Positions 11,425 through 21,605 of a stretch of DNA of 62,554 bases are shown one piece after another. The position numbers and the translations under genes were made by a program. The first letter of the stretch is position 1; every line of letters starts with the position of its first letter. The stretch is taken from positions 766,486-829,039 of the forward strand of contig JAHNZQ020000277.1 in assembly GCA_019155205.2 (NCBI GenBank). Direction: 5' to 3'. This stretch comes from Gracilaria vermiculophylla (lineage: Eukaryota; Rhodophyta; Florideophyceae; Gracilariales; Gracilariaceae). The notes below the pieces were generated by a model that was given only the letters and a program-made list of their open reading frames with translations, had not been told where the DNA came from and did not search any database.

Positions 11425-13374
11425 ATGTGGTTTTCGGCATTTTTCGTTTTCTTCTTCATTGCATTTGTAAAGGCTGCTGAGGTCTCTCCGGTGGAACCTG
11501 CGCGATGGGAGCTCGTTTCGATAGACTTTGAAGGGCCGCAAACCAGCGAAGCGGCTACGCCCAACCCTTTCACTGATTATCGCCTGGATGTCACTTTCAC
11601 TCACCCCGCTTCTGGCGTGAGACATGTTGTGCCGGGCTTCTATGCTGCGGATGGAAATGCCGCTCATACTTCGGCTGAAAGCGGGAATATCTGGCGTGTG
11701 CGTTTTACTCCGGAACGGACTGGCACTTGGTCTTATGTCGCTTCTTTTCGGAAAGGTGACTACATAGCCGTCAGGGATATTGATGGGGTGCCGGAATCTA
11801 TTGACGGAGACGGTGGAAGTTTTGTGGTAAGCGCGCGCGACTTTCAAGCACCAGACTTGCGAGCGAAGGGGAGACTTCAGTACGTCGGCCAGAGATACTA
11901 TCGCTACGCCAACGGGGAATACAAATTGAAACTTGGCACGAACACGCCTGAAAATGTGCTCGCTTACGAGGAGTTCGATGGAGAGCAGACACCACTCACG
12001 TTTAAATCGCATCGGAAGGATTGGAACAGTGGGGACCCCACATGGGGTGATGATGGCCGTGGCAAGGGAATGATTGGCGCTGTCAACTACCTTTCCAGCA
12101 TGGGCGTCAATTCTCTGTTTGCTATTACAATGACTGTAAAGGGCGACAGCAAGGGGCAGGTTCATCCGTGGCGTTCTCGGGCCGACCGGATTCGATACGA
12201 CGTTAGCAAGCTAGAGCAATGGGAAATTGTCTTTGACCATGCTGAACGAAAGGGAATCTCTCTCAACCTGGCTTTTTGTGAAACAGAAAACGAGGCCCTT
12301 TTCGAACATGAGGCTGGAATTTCAACGTCAAACGGATTCGCCTTATCGAGAAAAGTGTACTACAGAGAGCTCATAGCCCGTTTCTCGCACCATCTTGGGT
12401 TTGCTACAATAATCGGCGAGGAGAACGGGTGGTCAGAGAAGGAGCACAATGGTGGAGGTTTCCCCTGGGGAGTGGCCAACACTGACCAGCAGCGAAAGAA
12501 ATTCTCTCGGTTTATCAGAAATACTGATCCATACAAGTCCCCTATTGGAGTGCATACTTATCCACCTCTCAAGGATGAAGTGTACACTCCAATGCTCGGA
12601 CCTCATAGCGGATTTCGACATGAATCAGCTTCGTTGCAGATGGGTCGAAAATGGTCGACTTATCATGAAACAAAGCATTGGGTTGACCAATCGATTGTAC
12701 ATGGGATGCCATGGGTCGTTGCTGCCGATGAGATTGGAGCGGATTCGCCGGGCATGCCGGGCGGTATTCCGCCTGCCAGCATGGGCACGCCAAATATCAG
12801 CTTCCGTGCTGTGTTTTGCTGGGGTAACATTATGGCCGGCGGTGCTGGGGTTGAAGTTTTTTCCGGCGCGGTTGACCAATCTCTCTCTAACTTCAGAGAA
12901 TTTGACTCTGTCTGGGCAGAATTTTCGCGCCCTATTCGGCTGTTTGAGCAGCACAATATTCCGTACTGGGCTATGCATGCAGACCCTGGCGTTGTCACGC
13001 CCAAGAAAATGCTGAACGACGATCAATGGCTGTACGGGTTTGCCAAACGAGATGACGTATACGTGGTATACCAAAGTGGTGAAATTGAACCTTTGCTCAA
13101 TCTTTCGGGAGTTGGCGGCAAATTCCACGTCAGATGGTTTAATCCTCGTCCGAGCTCCTCTACAAGTCTTGAGCTCGGCAGTGTGTTGACAGTTGTTGGA
13201 GGCGCTGATAAGGTGGAATTAGGCAAACCACCATTCGCAAGGCATCGCGATTGGGCTATTGTAGTGTCCCGGACCTTCCCTCTGAGCAATATTGCCACAA
13301 AGGTGAGCTCTGTATCGCCACACGACCTTATACCGGATAGTTTAACGTTCGGTACCAACGCGTCGCATTGGTGA
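11425..13374 (+). CDS. secreted DUF5060-type glycoside-hydrolase-like protein
   Basis: A 649-residue intronless protein. Residues 1-18 are a signal peptide (MWFSAFFVFFFIAFVKAAE), so it enters the secretory pathway. Residues about 25-140 match the DUF5060 beta-sandwich, with NPFTDYRL (47-54), VPGFYAADG (69-77), WRVRFTP and GTWSY. The rest (about 145-560) looks like a TIM-barrel hydrolase: GEENGW (331-336) and AADEIG (434-439) place two glutamates (E332/E333 and E436) where an acid/base and nucleophile would be expected. A C-terminal beta-rich segment follows. DUF5060 proteins are best known from polysaccharide-degrading bacteria, especially marine ones. A cell-wall galactan or other extracellular glycan is the likely substrate, but that is inference. 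The composition is not unlike that of neighbouring genes. The low-complexity-free sequence and lack of introns leave bacterial transfer open. Confidence 0.75.
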   Translation: MWFSAFFVFFFIAFVKAAEVSPVEPARWELVSIDFEGPQTSEAATPNPFTDYRLDVTFTHPASGVRHVVPGFYAADGNAAHTSAESGNIWRVRFTPERTGTWSYVASFRKGDYIAVRDIDGVPESIDGDGGSFVVSARDFQAPDLRAKGRLQYVGQRYYRYANGEYKLKLGTNTPENVLAYEEFDGEQTPLTFKSHRKDWNSGDPTWGDDGRGKGMIGAVNYLSSMGVNSLFAITMTVKGDSKGQVHPWRSRADRIRYDVSKLEQWEIVFDHAERKGISLNLAFCETENEALFEHEAGISTSNGFALSRKVYYRELIARFSHHLGFATIIGEENGWSEKEHNGGGFPWGVANTDQQRKKFSRFIRNTDPYKSPIGVHTYPPLKDEVYTPMLGPHSGFRHESASLQMGRKWSTYHETKHWVDQSIVHGMPWVVAADEIGADSPGMPGGIPPASMGTPNISFRAVFCWGNIMAGGAGVEVFSGAVDQSLSNFREFDSVWAEFSRPIRLFEQHNIPYWAMHADPGVVTPKKMLNDDQWLYGFAKRDDVYVVYQSGEIEPLLNLSGVGGKFHVRWFNPRPSSSTSLELGSVLTVVGGADKVELGKPPFARHRDWAIVVSRTFPLSNIATKVSSVSPHDLIPDSLTFGTNASHW

Positions 13375-13935
13375 AGGACGGACTAACATGCGTTTCCGTA
13401 TGTTGTACAGTTGCATTCCATCTTAAAACAAAGAATACGTATCGCTTCTCGCGATGTGGGGAGTTATATGCATTTCTGCAGCCATTGGAGATCACCGCGC
13501 TGCTCGCCTGAGACACTCAAGAATCTTAACGAGCGATTGGCAAACAGTGGCGTGGGTGAAAGGCTATCTTTGTTTAAATGTTATGTAGCATTGAGAGCCT
13601 CTGGGCGCGCTCACCTCATTAAGGAACGCATAGCACGCAGACATCTGAACGAAATTGGTCTTCTCTTCGTGCCTTATTTGACAGTGCTGACACGTTGCAT
13701 ATGTTGTCCACGTCAACCCCTCACGTCCAAAGCCAACATCGAAATAAGCGATTCCTCGAGTGGACTTTAACTGGGCTGCAGACCAATCACGGCAAGCTGG
13801 CGGTCGCGCTCTGCATTCATCATCCATCACTCTCCTCTTCGCCGTCAGCCCTCCCCCGCGTCCCTTTCGCGCGCGACGCTGTGACCAAACGGTCAGTAAA
13901 GCCCCTCTGCTGCGGGGGTGAGGGCATTTCATGCG
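13375..13935. other. intergenic region upstream of p115
   Basis: This 561-base gap contains the 3' end of the hydrolase transcript and the promoter and leader of the p115 gene. Short frames are present but none is convincing. A pyrimidine-rich stretch (about 13820-13860) precedes the p115 start, as is common near transcription starts in compact genomes. Confidence 0.4.
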
Positions 13936-16900
13936 ATGAACTATCTCTCCGGCGCGCTCCGCTACGTTGCTGGCGGCGAATCAGACGCGCAGAGCGTTGT
14001 GCCTCGCTTGGTCGACAGGATAAAGACGTCGGTTTTACCCGTTGACCGTCGTACAGCCATTCAGCAACTGAACGAAGCTGCGAAACAGTCTCCCCAAACA
14101 CAAAAGCAGGCCGGCTCACTTGGAATAAAAATCATCTATGCTGTTCTGGAGCAGGACAACGAATACGACGAGACGATCAAAGTTGCTCTCGACTTACTTA
14201 TCACTATTTGCGGCACTTTGGAGCCCTCCTCCGCACCGGAAAAGCTTTCAGAAGAGCAAGAGCGCCAAATTGAGTCCTCCAGCGCCGAGGTTGCCAAGCA
14301 CAATGTCGACGCCTTCCTTGCATTGCCGGATGCCATATCCTTGGTCTTACAGCAGCTTGCAAAGAATGACTTTTACATCAAGTTTGGTACCATAGAGCTT
14401 CTAACTGCGATGGCCGCTAACTCGCGTGCAGTGCTTCAGTCAGCGCTTTTGTCATCCTCGCAGGGCGTCCCTCGCGTGTGTGATATGCTGGATGACCCGG
14501 ATAGACACATCCGCGTCAACGCCGTACTGCTGCTCTCCACGCTTTGTGTCAACTCTGCCGAAATATGCAAGATTGTGGCTTTTGCCGGAGTGCTAGAGAA
14601 ACTCTTCGCTCTGCTTGAGACACTGTCAGCTGAGGTTGCCATGGACGACTTTTCGAGTGATGTTCTTGACAAAGAAAATCTTGAAACCGCTATATTCGTG
14701 CATGACATATTGCTTGTTGTCCACAATCTTTTAGTGGGCACTTCAACGACAAAGACCTTCTTACGGGATACGGGGTGCATTCCAAAACTGGTCAGCATAC
14801 TTCAGCGGACGGCCAATGACGCGGGACTCGTTACCAACGTGACTGAATCACCATCTGAAAGCGCGGCCTCAGCGGGAGCGAGGACGGCGTATGAGCGTCA
14901 AGCGGAAAGGAATTTGTTGCTATCTTTGCAATGCATCGCTAGCATGGTGGATGGGACAGATGAAGAAAGTTTTCGATTGCGCAACGATTTATATACGTCC
15001 AACATCTTTCGAACATTGCTGAACCTCGGCTTCTCAGAAAAATCGTCCAGCTCCAATGCCGAACTTGGGTTGGATATCCGCTTAACATCTTTGAAGACAA
15101 TTGCCTTGCTCGTACGCGGGCTTGATGAATTTCGAACGATGTTTAATGCCTCTGCGTATTCAGTGGCAAGCGGTGATCAAGCCACTAGTCCTCAGATTAT
15201 TTCTTTAAAGTCGATGGTGAAAGAGCATTCATCAGCGGTACGGGCTGCTACCTACACTTTGCTTCGCCACTCCTTTGTAGTGGACCCTGGACTTGATCTT
15301 CCTTCTTCTGTCCTTCTTAACGCGATGACCAGCTCCTCAGGAACTACCACTCTAGTTGGTGAGAGTAGAAATCTATCTGTTAACTCACTTTCGTCAGCAG
15401 GCGACCTGGTTTCGTCCGCTAATTCCGTGGCGTTGATATCGGAATTTCTGAAAGAAGCTCTGGTGGGATGGCCTGACGTCACAGATGCCGCCGGTGTCTT
15501 CTACTCCGCTTCACTGGTCTCTTGGGTCGTGGATCGCGTTCAAGGAGCCAGAGAGCGTCTTTTGGGATGTTATGTGAATGGAAGTTCTTTATTACCGCAG
15601 GTGTTCCGTACCATTGGAAAGCTTGAGCGAGAACGTGGTCCGCCAGAAGTGCGAATTTCACTTTTCTCTCTTGCTTGTGTGTGGCTTCATGATAGCCCAT
15701 CCGCCGTCTCTGCATTCTTATCGTCGGCAATGAATCTCCCCTTGCTCGTGGACACTATCAAAAGAGCTGGGGTCCGGGGGGATATTGCTGAGGTTCATAC
15801 TCGTGGATTGGCTGCTGTACTTCTGGGTATCTGTTTTCTCACGACCGAAGGCGCAACCGACGCTGTGAATCATAGTGGATTTTTGTCTGCGGGAGGTCCG
15901 TCCACTGTTATCCCGCGCGAAGCAGTTGCAAACGTCATTCGTAATCGAGTTGGTGTTGCTGAATTTACGGCGTGTCTTGATGATCTTCTCGATGCCAAAT
16001 CTTTCAAAGCTGGTGATGTTTACGCCAATCCATGGGGTTTTGTAGGTAGTCTGATGACCGCGGAGAAGAAGATGGGGTTCTTGTCTGCGTCTGGTAACCT
16101 AGGACACGAAAACTGGTACGCGGATAGTATCCTTCGCGTCGTAGGAAATGTCTATGAAAGGGTCGGGGCTCGTGCGCTTGATCTCGTATCCTCTCCGCCT
16201 GTACCTACCAGAGCGATGAACGGACACGCCATCGAAAATTCACCAAACCCAGACGAACACGCTGTCATCGCTGATTCAGCTCGAGATGAAGTATTGAATT
16301 CCTACAAGGAATTCATTCGTAATCAAGATGAATCTCTGAATACGGCCCGCCAAGAAGTAAATTCTCTCAGAGCTGCTTTACAAGAAGCACAAATGGAGCT
16401 GGACTCCAGAAGAAGTCAAATTGCAACGTCAAAAGGCGTGGAAGACATGCGAAGTGTACTAGAAGAGAAAGATAGATTGATCGCAGAGAGAGAAACTCTG
16501 AAATCCCTCTTGGAAGAAAAGGAATCCGATTTCACAGCTTTGTCAGAGGCATATGCAGTGTTAGAAGAAGAACAAGCATCAAATGCACAGTCTATCACAT
16601 CGGAGAACAAGAACACACTTTCTGCGGAAATTCAGAGACTACAAAGTCAATACAATCTTTTGAAGGGCTCATTGGAACAAGAGCTTCGTAACAAAGGAGA
16701 CATGGCCCACCGTGTGATGCTACTTGATACCGTTGTAAAGGACCGAGAGAGGGAGCTGATGTCTCTCACAAACGAACTAAATGCTCTAAGATCAGGAACT
16801 GCCCCGCCACATGCTGAGGCCCTTAACTATCAAAGACGTGCAGAAGTGGCTGAGGCCACTTTGGAAGCCCGCCAAGCCCACTTAGACTCGCTTCAGAGGA

Positions 16901-19900
16901 ATTTCACGGAACTTGAAACTAGAATGAGACTAACTGAAATGGAACGCAATGAAGCATTCTCATCCTTATCTGCTCTTCAGCAGTCTCAGGGCGAGATGAA
17001 CGCTGAAATAGAGAATTTACGGTCAGCAAGACTTCGTGATATGAAAGAATCTCGCGAAACTTCGGCAGCGGCATCAGCTTCAAGACAACAAGAGATTGCT
17101 GACCTTCGTCGAAAGCTGGCGGAAGTCGAAACAGAGCTTCAACGAGAAAGGAGTAATGTTCGAAATTCTCCAGCTTTCGAGCAAGCACAGGTTTTGGAAC
17201 AACTTCGAAACGAATACCACCTGTTGCAGACTTCCAGTGAACAGTTGAAAGCAGAGCTCGTTGACACCCGGCACGCTGTCGCAGAATGGCAGAGACGAGC
17301 TCAAGCAAGTGAATCTATCAGAGAACAACAATTCCACGAGATAAATCGTTTGAATCAAAGCGTACAAGGCCTGGAAAACCAAGTCAGATCACTAAGTGAG
17401 ACTATTGAGCGTCAAAATCAGGAGTCTACTGCGATGGGGTCGCGAATCGAGGAACTGCAACAACAATGCACAGAAGCCGAAGAAGGCCGGCGGCGAACTG
17501 AGGATGAATCCATCGAGTTGAGGGATGAGCTTGCGTTACGAACAGAGCAGAGCATTCGCCTATCTGGGCAAGTGTTTGAGATTGAAAACGAAAAGTCTAA
17601 ACTGGAGGAAGCCAACCAGATAATAACATCTCGCGTCAAAACACTCGAAGAGCAACTTCACGACTCACACAAGGGAAGTTTATCTGATGGAAATGACAGA
17701 GAAAGATTAATGGAAAGGATTAAGAGCTTAGAAGAAGAATTGACTGTTGCAAGGGATACCATAGCAGACAAAAAGGACAAGGAAAGTCTTCTTCTTGCCA
17801 AGGCTAGTGACCGAGATTCATTTGCAGCCAAGGCCGAAGATTTGCGGAGAACTGTTGTTGATATGGAAGTTAAGAATACGGAGCTACAAAGAGAAATCGA
17901 TGAACTAAACGAGAAAATGCTTTCCCAAAATGAAGCGGAAGACGCAAAACGAAACCTGACTTTGGAAGTGGTTGCATTAAGAAAAGCATTGGAAGAATCA
18001 GAGCAGCGCAACTTGTTACAGTCAAGAGACGAGGCAGCATCTAGTACGGCAAACATGGCTGCAAGAAATGAAGAAGAAGCTCAGAGGCAAAACGCGAAGG
18101 AACAGGAAATCCAATTGTTGAATGAATCTTTGCGGGAGGCCAAAGACCAACTTGCAACCGCTGCCAGTGAGAACAATGACCTGCAGAAACAGATCACAGA
18201 AGTTGAAGCTGTGCTATCAGTAGTGCAAATGGAACGGAACCAGCTCGCGCAGGAATGCGAGCAGAAGAAGATAGAGCTTGACGGAGTGGCTTCTGTGGCC
18301 GAAGATCCCGCCCGCCTGCAGGAAGTAGAAGAAGAGTTGCGTCGCAGTGAACAAAAGCGCGCCGACATTGCTGCGGAGCTCACATCTTTGGTACAAGCTT
18401 GCCAGCTTTTTGAAAAGCAAGGTAATGAAATGGCCAAAGAAATTGAGTTCTTGCACCAGATTCGTGTTGAATATGAACGCACTGTCAGTCGTCTGCAGGA
18501 CGCACTGCGCCGCAACGCCGTTGATCAACAGGTGGAGAATGTTGTCAGTGTCGCAGTATTGAACGCATCGCAGCAAAGAGAAGCACAAGCTTGGAACCGA
18601 GAACTGGTTAACACGCGATTGTCCGAGGACAAACTTCAACAAGAAAACTTGCATCTGCGGGAACAGCTCAAATTAAATGAGGAGAAGATTGCCGACATGG
18701 ATGCCGTTATCATTGAGCGAGAGCGGGCAATAGAAAGATGTTCTGAGTACGAAAACAAGTTGAATGAGATGGCTGCTAAAGTTCATGAGCTTCAAGAAAC
18801 AGTTGACGAAGGATGCCATATTAAAGAGGCTCTTGAGAACGCCAGATCTGTTGAAGAAAAGTTGAGAGCTGAGAAGCAGTCCGCTATTGAACACATCTCC
18901 CAGCTTGAATCCCGTTTTGCAGGCTCCACGACTGCGACGTCCGCAAAACCTGAAAGTGATGCCTCCGTTTTGGAAACCTCGACAATTCGGGTAAAGGAGC
19001 TTGAAGATGCTTTACGAGATGCTGCAAGAACGGTGGCTGCGACTAACCTTGAACTTATCGCTGCCCAAGGATTGCTTGTTGAAATCTCTGCTGACAAAAC
19101 TTCGATGCACGCACAATTAATGAACGCACGTCAAACTATAGATGACCTGAAGAAGCAGTCTGAAGAGAACACTCACCCTGTTGTCAAAAGTGCAGCCGTC
19201 TCGGAGATATCAGAAGCAGATCATCTGTCGACCGATGTTCCACCAGTTTCCTCTGCAGCTGACTCGGTTGCCGAAATTTCGCAGCAACTGGATTGTGCAA
19301 ATGCAGATGCTCAGAATCTGAGGAGCGCGCTGTCACGGTCGATGAACGAAGCAGATTCGGCTTTGGATATAGTGACGGGTATTCACGACTCTGTGAGAAG
19401 AATCGAAAGTCGCTTGAAAGAGTCCGAGAGCTCACTAGTGCTTTCCAGATCTGCTGAAGAAGCGTTAAGAACCGAATTGTTGGCCCTGGAGAGGAAGGCG
19501 AGGGAAGAGAGAGACGAGAAACAGAGGGAACACGTAGAAGCGGAGAGGATCTTGAAGGGGGTTTTGAGGAACAAAGAAGAAGCGATCCAGGAGCTGGAAG
19601 GAAAGATTCAGTCAATGATGAGCTCATTTGAGAGCAAGTCAGAATCATTTCAAACGCAAATTCTTCAAAAGGGAAAACTACTGGAAGAAGTTGGATCAAA
19701 ACTCAGCGATTGTAAAGCAGAGCTTGACAAAGCGTATTCTAACACAAAACAGCTCGAGGAGAAAGTTACAATTCTCGAGGAAGCTGAACAGAAGCTAACT
19801 GTATCACTAAACACATCAGAAAACCAAGTACAAATTTTACAGAAGGGGGAGAAGGCCGAAAAACTCAGGGTTGCGGAACTTCAAAGTGCTATGAAAGACC

Positions 19901-21531
19901 TTGAAGAAAACTTGGAAACAACAAAATCGACCTTTGAACAGGAGCGAGCCAGCTTGAAGGAACAACAAGAGGTGGAGGCCAAACAGTATGAGGATGAAAT
20001 AGATCGCATCAATCGCGAGCTGCAGGCTGTTGAACGGAAAATGCGTGATTCAGACCAAGCAATGAAAGCAAGTTACGAGAAATTGGCAAAAGAAAAACAA
20101 GCTGTCGACTCGCATTTGGAGCTGAAATTGTCGGAGTTGGAGAACGAGAAAGATTCAAAAAGTCGTCTGCACGAAAAGTATTCATTATTGGAAACTCTAC
20201 TTAAGGAGGAACGCGATAGACACGACGAAGAGGTTGCTTCTCTGACCACGGAGAAGAACGAACTTGTTCGAACGATTGAGAAGCGGAAAACGCAACGAGA
20301 AGTCCTGCAACGAAATCTGGATCGCATTAGTGCAGAGCTCGAGGCTACAAAGGTCTCTCTTCGAGAAGAAGAAAGAGCCAGACGAGAGATTGAGAAGGAG
20401 AACCGTTCGAACTTGTCAATGATCACTTCGCTGCGGGCTCAAAGGGAAATGCTTGAGGGCGAAGTTACTCAAACCAGTGAGAAGCTTAAGCGTTCTCAAG
20501 CAAGCCTAAAGGAAGAAATGGAATGCAAGGAAATCCTGGAACGGGAGAACGAAGACTTTCTTTCGACAATTGAGTCTTTGGAAAGCGCAGGGAAGGCTTT
20601 TAGAGAAGATCTGGCGAACGAAAGACAAGCTCTTGGCGAAAGTCGGGAAAAAATCTTACATCTTGAAGGAACAATCGCTGAGAATCATAAAAGCATTGAG
20701 GAGCTGCAGGCTATAATCGATGAAAAGGAGAATGGATTGCAAGACTTGCTCTCTACACAGTGTAGACAGGAGGAAATCATTTCGGAGCTGCGCAAGACAC
20801 TAGCAAAAGCCGAAGCCGACAGAGACGAATTTGAACAGGACAACAAAGATCTTCGTGAATGGGTTTCTGATTTGGAGAAGCAGGCGAGCGACCTGGAAAA
20901 GTCAATGACAAACTTTGAGGAAGTGGAGCGAAGTCTAAGGGAAACCATGGAACTACAGCGACAAACGGCAGATCAGAACGTGAAGATAAGTGAAGAACTG
21001 AAGAACAACAAGGAAACAATTACAAGGATACAGGAGCAGCTGCAACAGACTGTGAGAGAGAAAAAGAGCGCCGAGGCTGCGCGAGAGTCATCGCAGCGCA
21101 GATCTGAGGAACTTGAGCGGCGAATTCGCGATATAAGAGAAGAGCATCTTTCGAAGTTCAGCTCTTCGGAAGAGGCTATCCGAGAGAAGGCGCAACGCTG
21201 TGCTACGCTGGAGACGTCTTTGGCAATTGCTGAGCGAGAACTGGCTGAGCTGGCTTCTGTTTCTGACGAGCTGTTTGGAGTGAAGAGCACTTTGCGACAG
21301 CGGGATGCGGACTTGGAGACACTGAAAACAAGGGCTGAGAGCGCTGAACGGCGTGGAGAGGAACTGTTGACGGAGCTTGCGAAGGCGAAGGGGGAGATCA
21401 GGGAGTTGAAGGACAGCGGATACGGGAACGAGATGAGGTTGGTTGAGGAGGAGCGCAACGAGCTTCTTGTGTACCTGGCTGACCTTGAGGTGGAAGTGAC
21501 GCGATTAAGGGAAGAGCGAGGGCGAGAATGA
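13936..21531 (+). CDS. USO1: giant p115/Uso1-type vesicle tethering factor
   Basis: A single 2531-residue frame without introns. The N-terminal 700 or so residues form an armadillo-like head homologous to p115/Uso1: MNYLSGALRYV at the start, then DRRTAIQQL, a VPRVCDMLDDPDRHIR segment and IVAFAGVLEKL. From about residue 780 to the end there is almost continuous heptad-repeat coiled coil, rich in Glu, Lys, Gln and Leu, giving a long rod dimer. The C-terminal NELLVYLADLEVEV motif matches the p115 family ending, but the acidic tail usual in animals is absent. The protein tethers COPII or COPI vesicles to Golgi membranes with Rab1 and SNAREs. Animal p115 has about 960 residues and yeast Uso1 about 1790, so this is an unusually long version. 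I start at the ATG at 13936; the frame opens a few codons earlier without an ATG. Its stop is 74 bases from that of convergent MAD2. Confidence 0.92.
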   Translation: MNYLSGALRYVAGGESDAQSVVPRLVDRIKTSVLPVDRRTAIQQLNEAAKQSPQTQKQAGSLGIKIIYAVLEQDNEYDETIKVALDLLITICGTLEPSSAPEKLSEEQERQIESSSAEVAKHNVDAFLALPDAISLVLQQLAKNDFYIKFGTIELLTAMAANSRAVLQSALLSSSQGVPRVCDMLDDPDRHIRVNAVLLLSTLCVNSAEICKIVAFAGVLEKLFALLETLSAEVAMDDFSSDVLDKENLETAIFVHDILLVVHNLLVGTSTTKTFLRDTGCIPKLVSILQRTANDAGLVTNVTESPSESAASAGARTAYERQAERNLLLSLQCIASMVDGTDEESFRLRNDLYTSNIFRTLLNLGFSEKSSSSNAELGLDIRLTSLKTIALLVRGLDEFRTMFNASAYSVASGDQATSPQIISLKSMVKEHSSAVRAATYTLLRHSFVVDPGLDLPSSVLLNAMTSSSGTTTLVGESRNLSVNSLSSAGDLVSSANSVALISEFLKEALVGWPDVTDAAGVFYSASLVSWVVDRVQGARERLLGCYVNGSSLLPQVFRTIGKLERERGPPEVRISLFSLACVWLHDSPSAVSAFLSSAMNLPLLVDTIKRAGVRGDIAEVHTRGLAAVLLGICFLTTEGATDAVNHSGFLSAGGPSTVIPREAVANVIRNRVGVAEFTACLDDLLDAKSFKAGDVYANPWGFVGSLMTAEKKMGFLSASGNLGHENWYADSILRVVGNVYERVGARALDLVSSPPVPTRAMNGHAIENSPNPDEHAVIADSARDEVLNSYKEFIRNQDESLNTARQEVNSLRAALQEAQMELDSRRSQIATSKGVEDMRSVLEEKDRLIAERETLKSLLEEKESDFTALSEAYAVLEEEQASNAQSITSENKNTLSAEIQRLQSQYNLLKGSLEQELRNKGDMAHRVMLLDTVVKDRERELMSLTNELNALRSGTAPPHAEALNYQRRAEVAEATLEARQAHLDSLQRNFTELETRMRLTEMERNEAFSSLSALQQSQGEMNAEIENLRSARLRDMKESRETSAAASASRQQEIADLRRKLAEVETELQRERSNVRNSPAFEQAQVLEQLRNEYHLLQTSSEQLKAELVDTRHAVAEWQRRAQASESIREQQFHEINRLNQSVQGLENQVRSLSETIERQNQESTAMGSRIEELQQQCTEAEEGRRRTEDESIELRDELALRTEQSIRLSGQVFEIENEKSKLEEANQIITSRVKTLEEQLHDSHKGSLSDGNDRERLMERIKSLEEELTVARDTIADKKDKESLLLAKASDRDSFAAKAEDLRRTVVDMEVKNTELQREIDELNEKMLSQNEAEDAKRNLTLEVVALRKALEESEQRNLLQSRDEAASSTANMAARNEEEAQRQNAKEQEIQLLNESLREAKDQLATAASENNDLQKQITEVEAVLSVVQMERNQLAQECEQKKIELDGVASVAEDPARLQEVEEELRRSEQKRADIAAELTSLVQACQLFEKQGNEMAKEIEFLHQIRVEYERTVSRLQDALRRNAVDQQVENVVSVAVLNASQQREAQAWNRELVNTRLSEDKLQQENLHLREQLKLNEEKIADMDAVIIERERAIERCSEYENKLNEMAAKVHELQETVDEGCHIKEALENARSVEEKLRAEKQSAIEHISQLESRFAGSTTATSAKPESDASVLETSTIRVKELEDALRDAARTVAATNLELIAAQGLLVEISADKTSMHAQLMNARQTIDDLKKQSEENTHPVVKSAAVSEISEADHLSTDVPPVSSAADSVAEISQQLDCANADAQNLRSALSRSMNEADSALDIVTGIHDSVRRIESRLKESESSLVLSRSAEEALRTELLALERKAREERDEKQREHVEAERILKGVLRNKEEAIQELEGKIQSMMSSFESKSESFQTQILQKGKLLEEVGSKLSDCKAELDKAYSNTKQLEEKVTILEEAEQKLTVSLNTSENQVQILQKGEKAEKLRVAELQSAMKDLEENLETTKSTFEQERASLKEQQEVEAKQYEDEIDRINRELQAVERKMRDSDQAMKASYEKLAKEKQAVDSHLELKLSELENEKDSKSRLHEKYSLLETLLKEERDRHDEEVASLTTEKNELVRTIEKRKTQREVLQRNLDRISAELEATKVSLREEERARREIEKENRSNLSMITSLRAQREMLEGEVTQTSEKLKRSQASLKEEMECKEILERENEDFLSTIESLESAGKAFREDLANERQALGESREKILHLEGTIAENHKSIEELQAIIDEKENGLQDLLSTQCRQEEIISELRKTLAKAEADRDEFEQDNKDLREWVSDLEKQASDLEKSMTNFEEVERSLRETMELQRQTADQNVKISEELKNNKETITRIQEQLQQTVREKKSAEAARESSQRRSEELERRIRDIREEHLSKFSSSEEAIREKAQRCATLETSLAIAERELAELASVSDELFGVKSTLRQRDADLETLKTRAESAERRGEELLTELAKAKGEIRELKDSGYGNEMRLVEEERNELLVYLADLEVEVTRLREERGRE

Positions 21532-21605
21532 AGCGCAGTAAGCTTGGCGTTTGTAAAGAAATATAAGTTAGTGTACAAGAGAGTGTTGAGGTGGCTAGGA
21601 GCTAG

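Noticed and set aside
11341..12165. 274-codon minus-strand frame opposite the hydrolase
   Set aside because: No domain; the plus strand carries the real gene.
16416..21578. Many Ser-rich minus-strand frames opposite p115
   Set aside because: Antisense of coiled-coil codons commonly yields Ser/Leu-rich open frames; no independent support.
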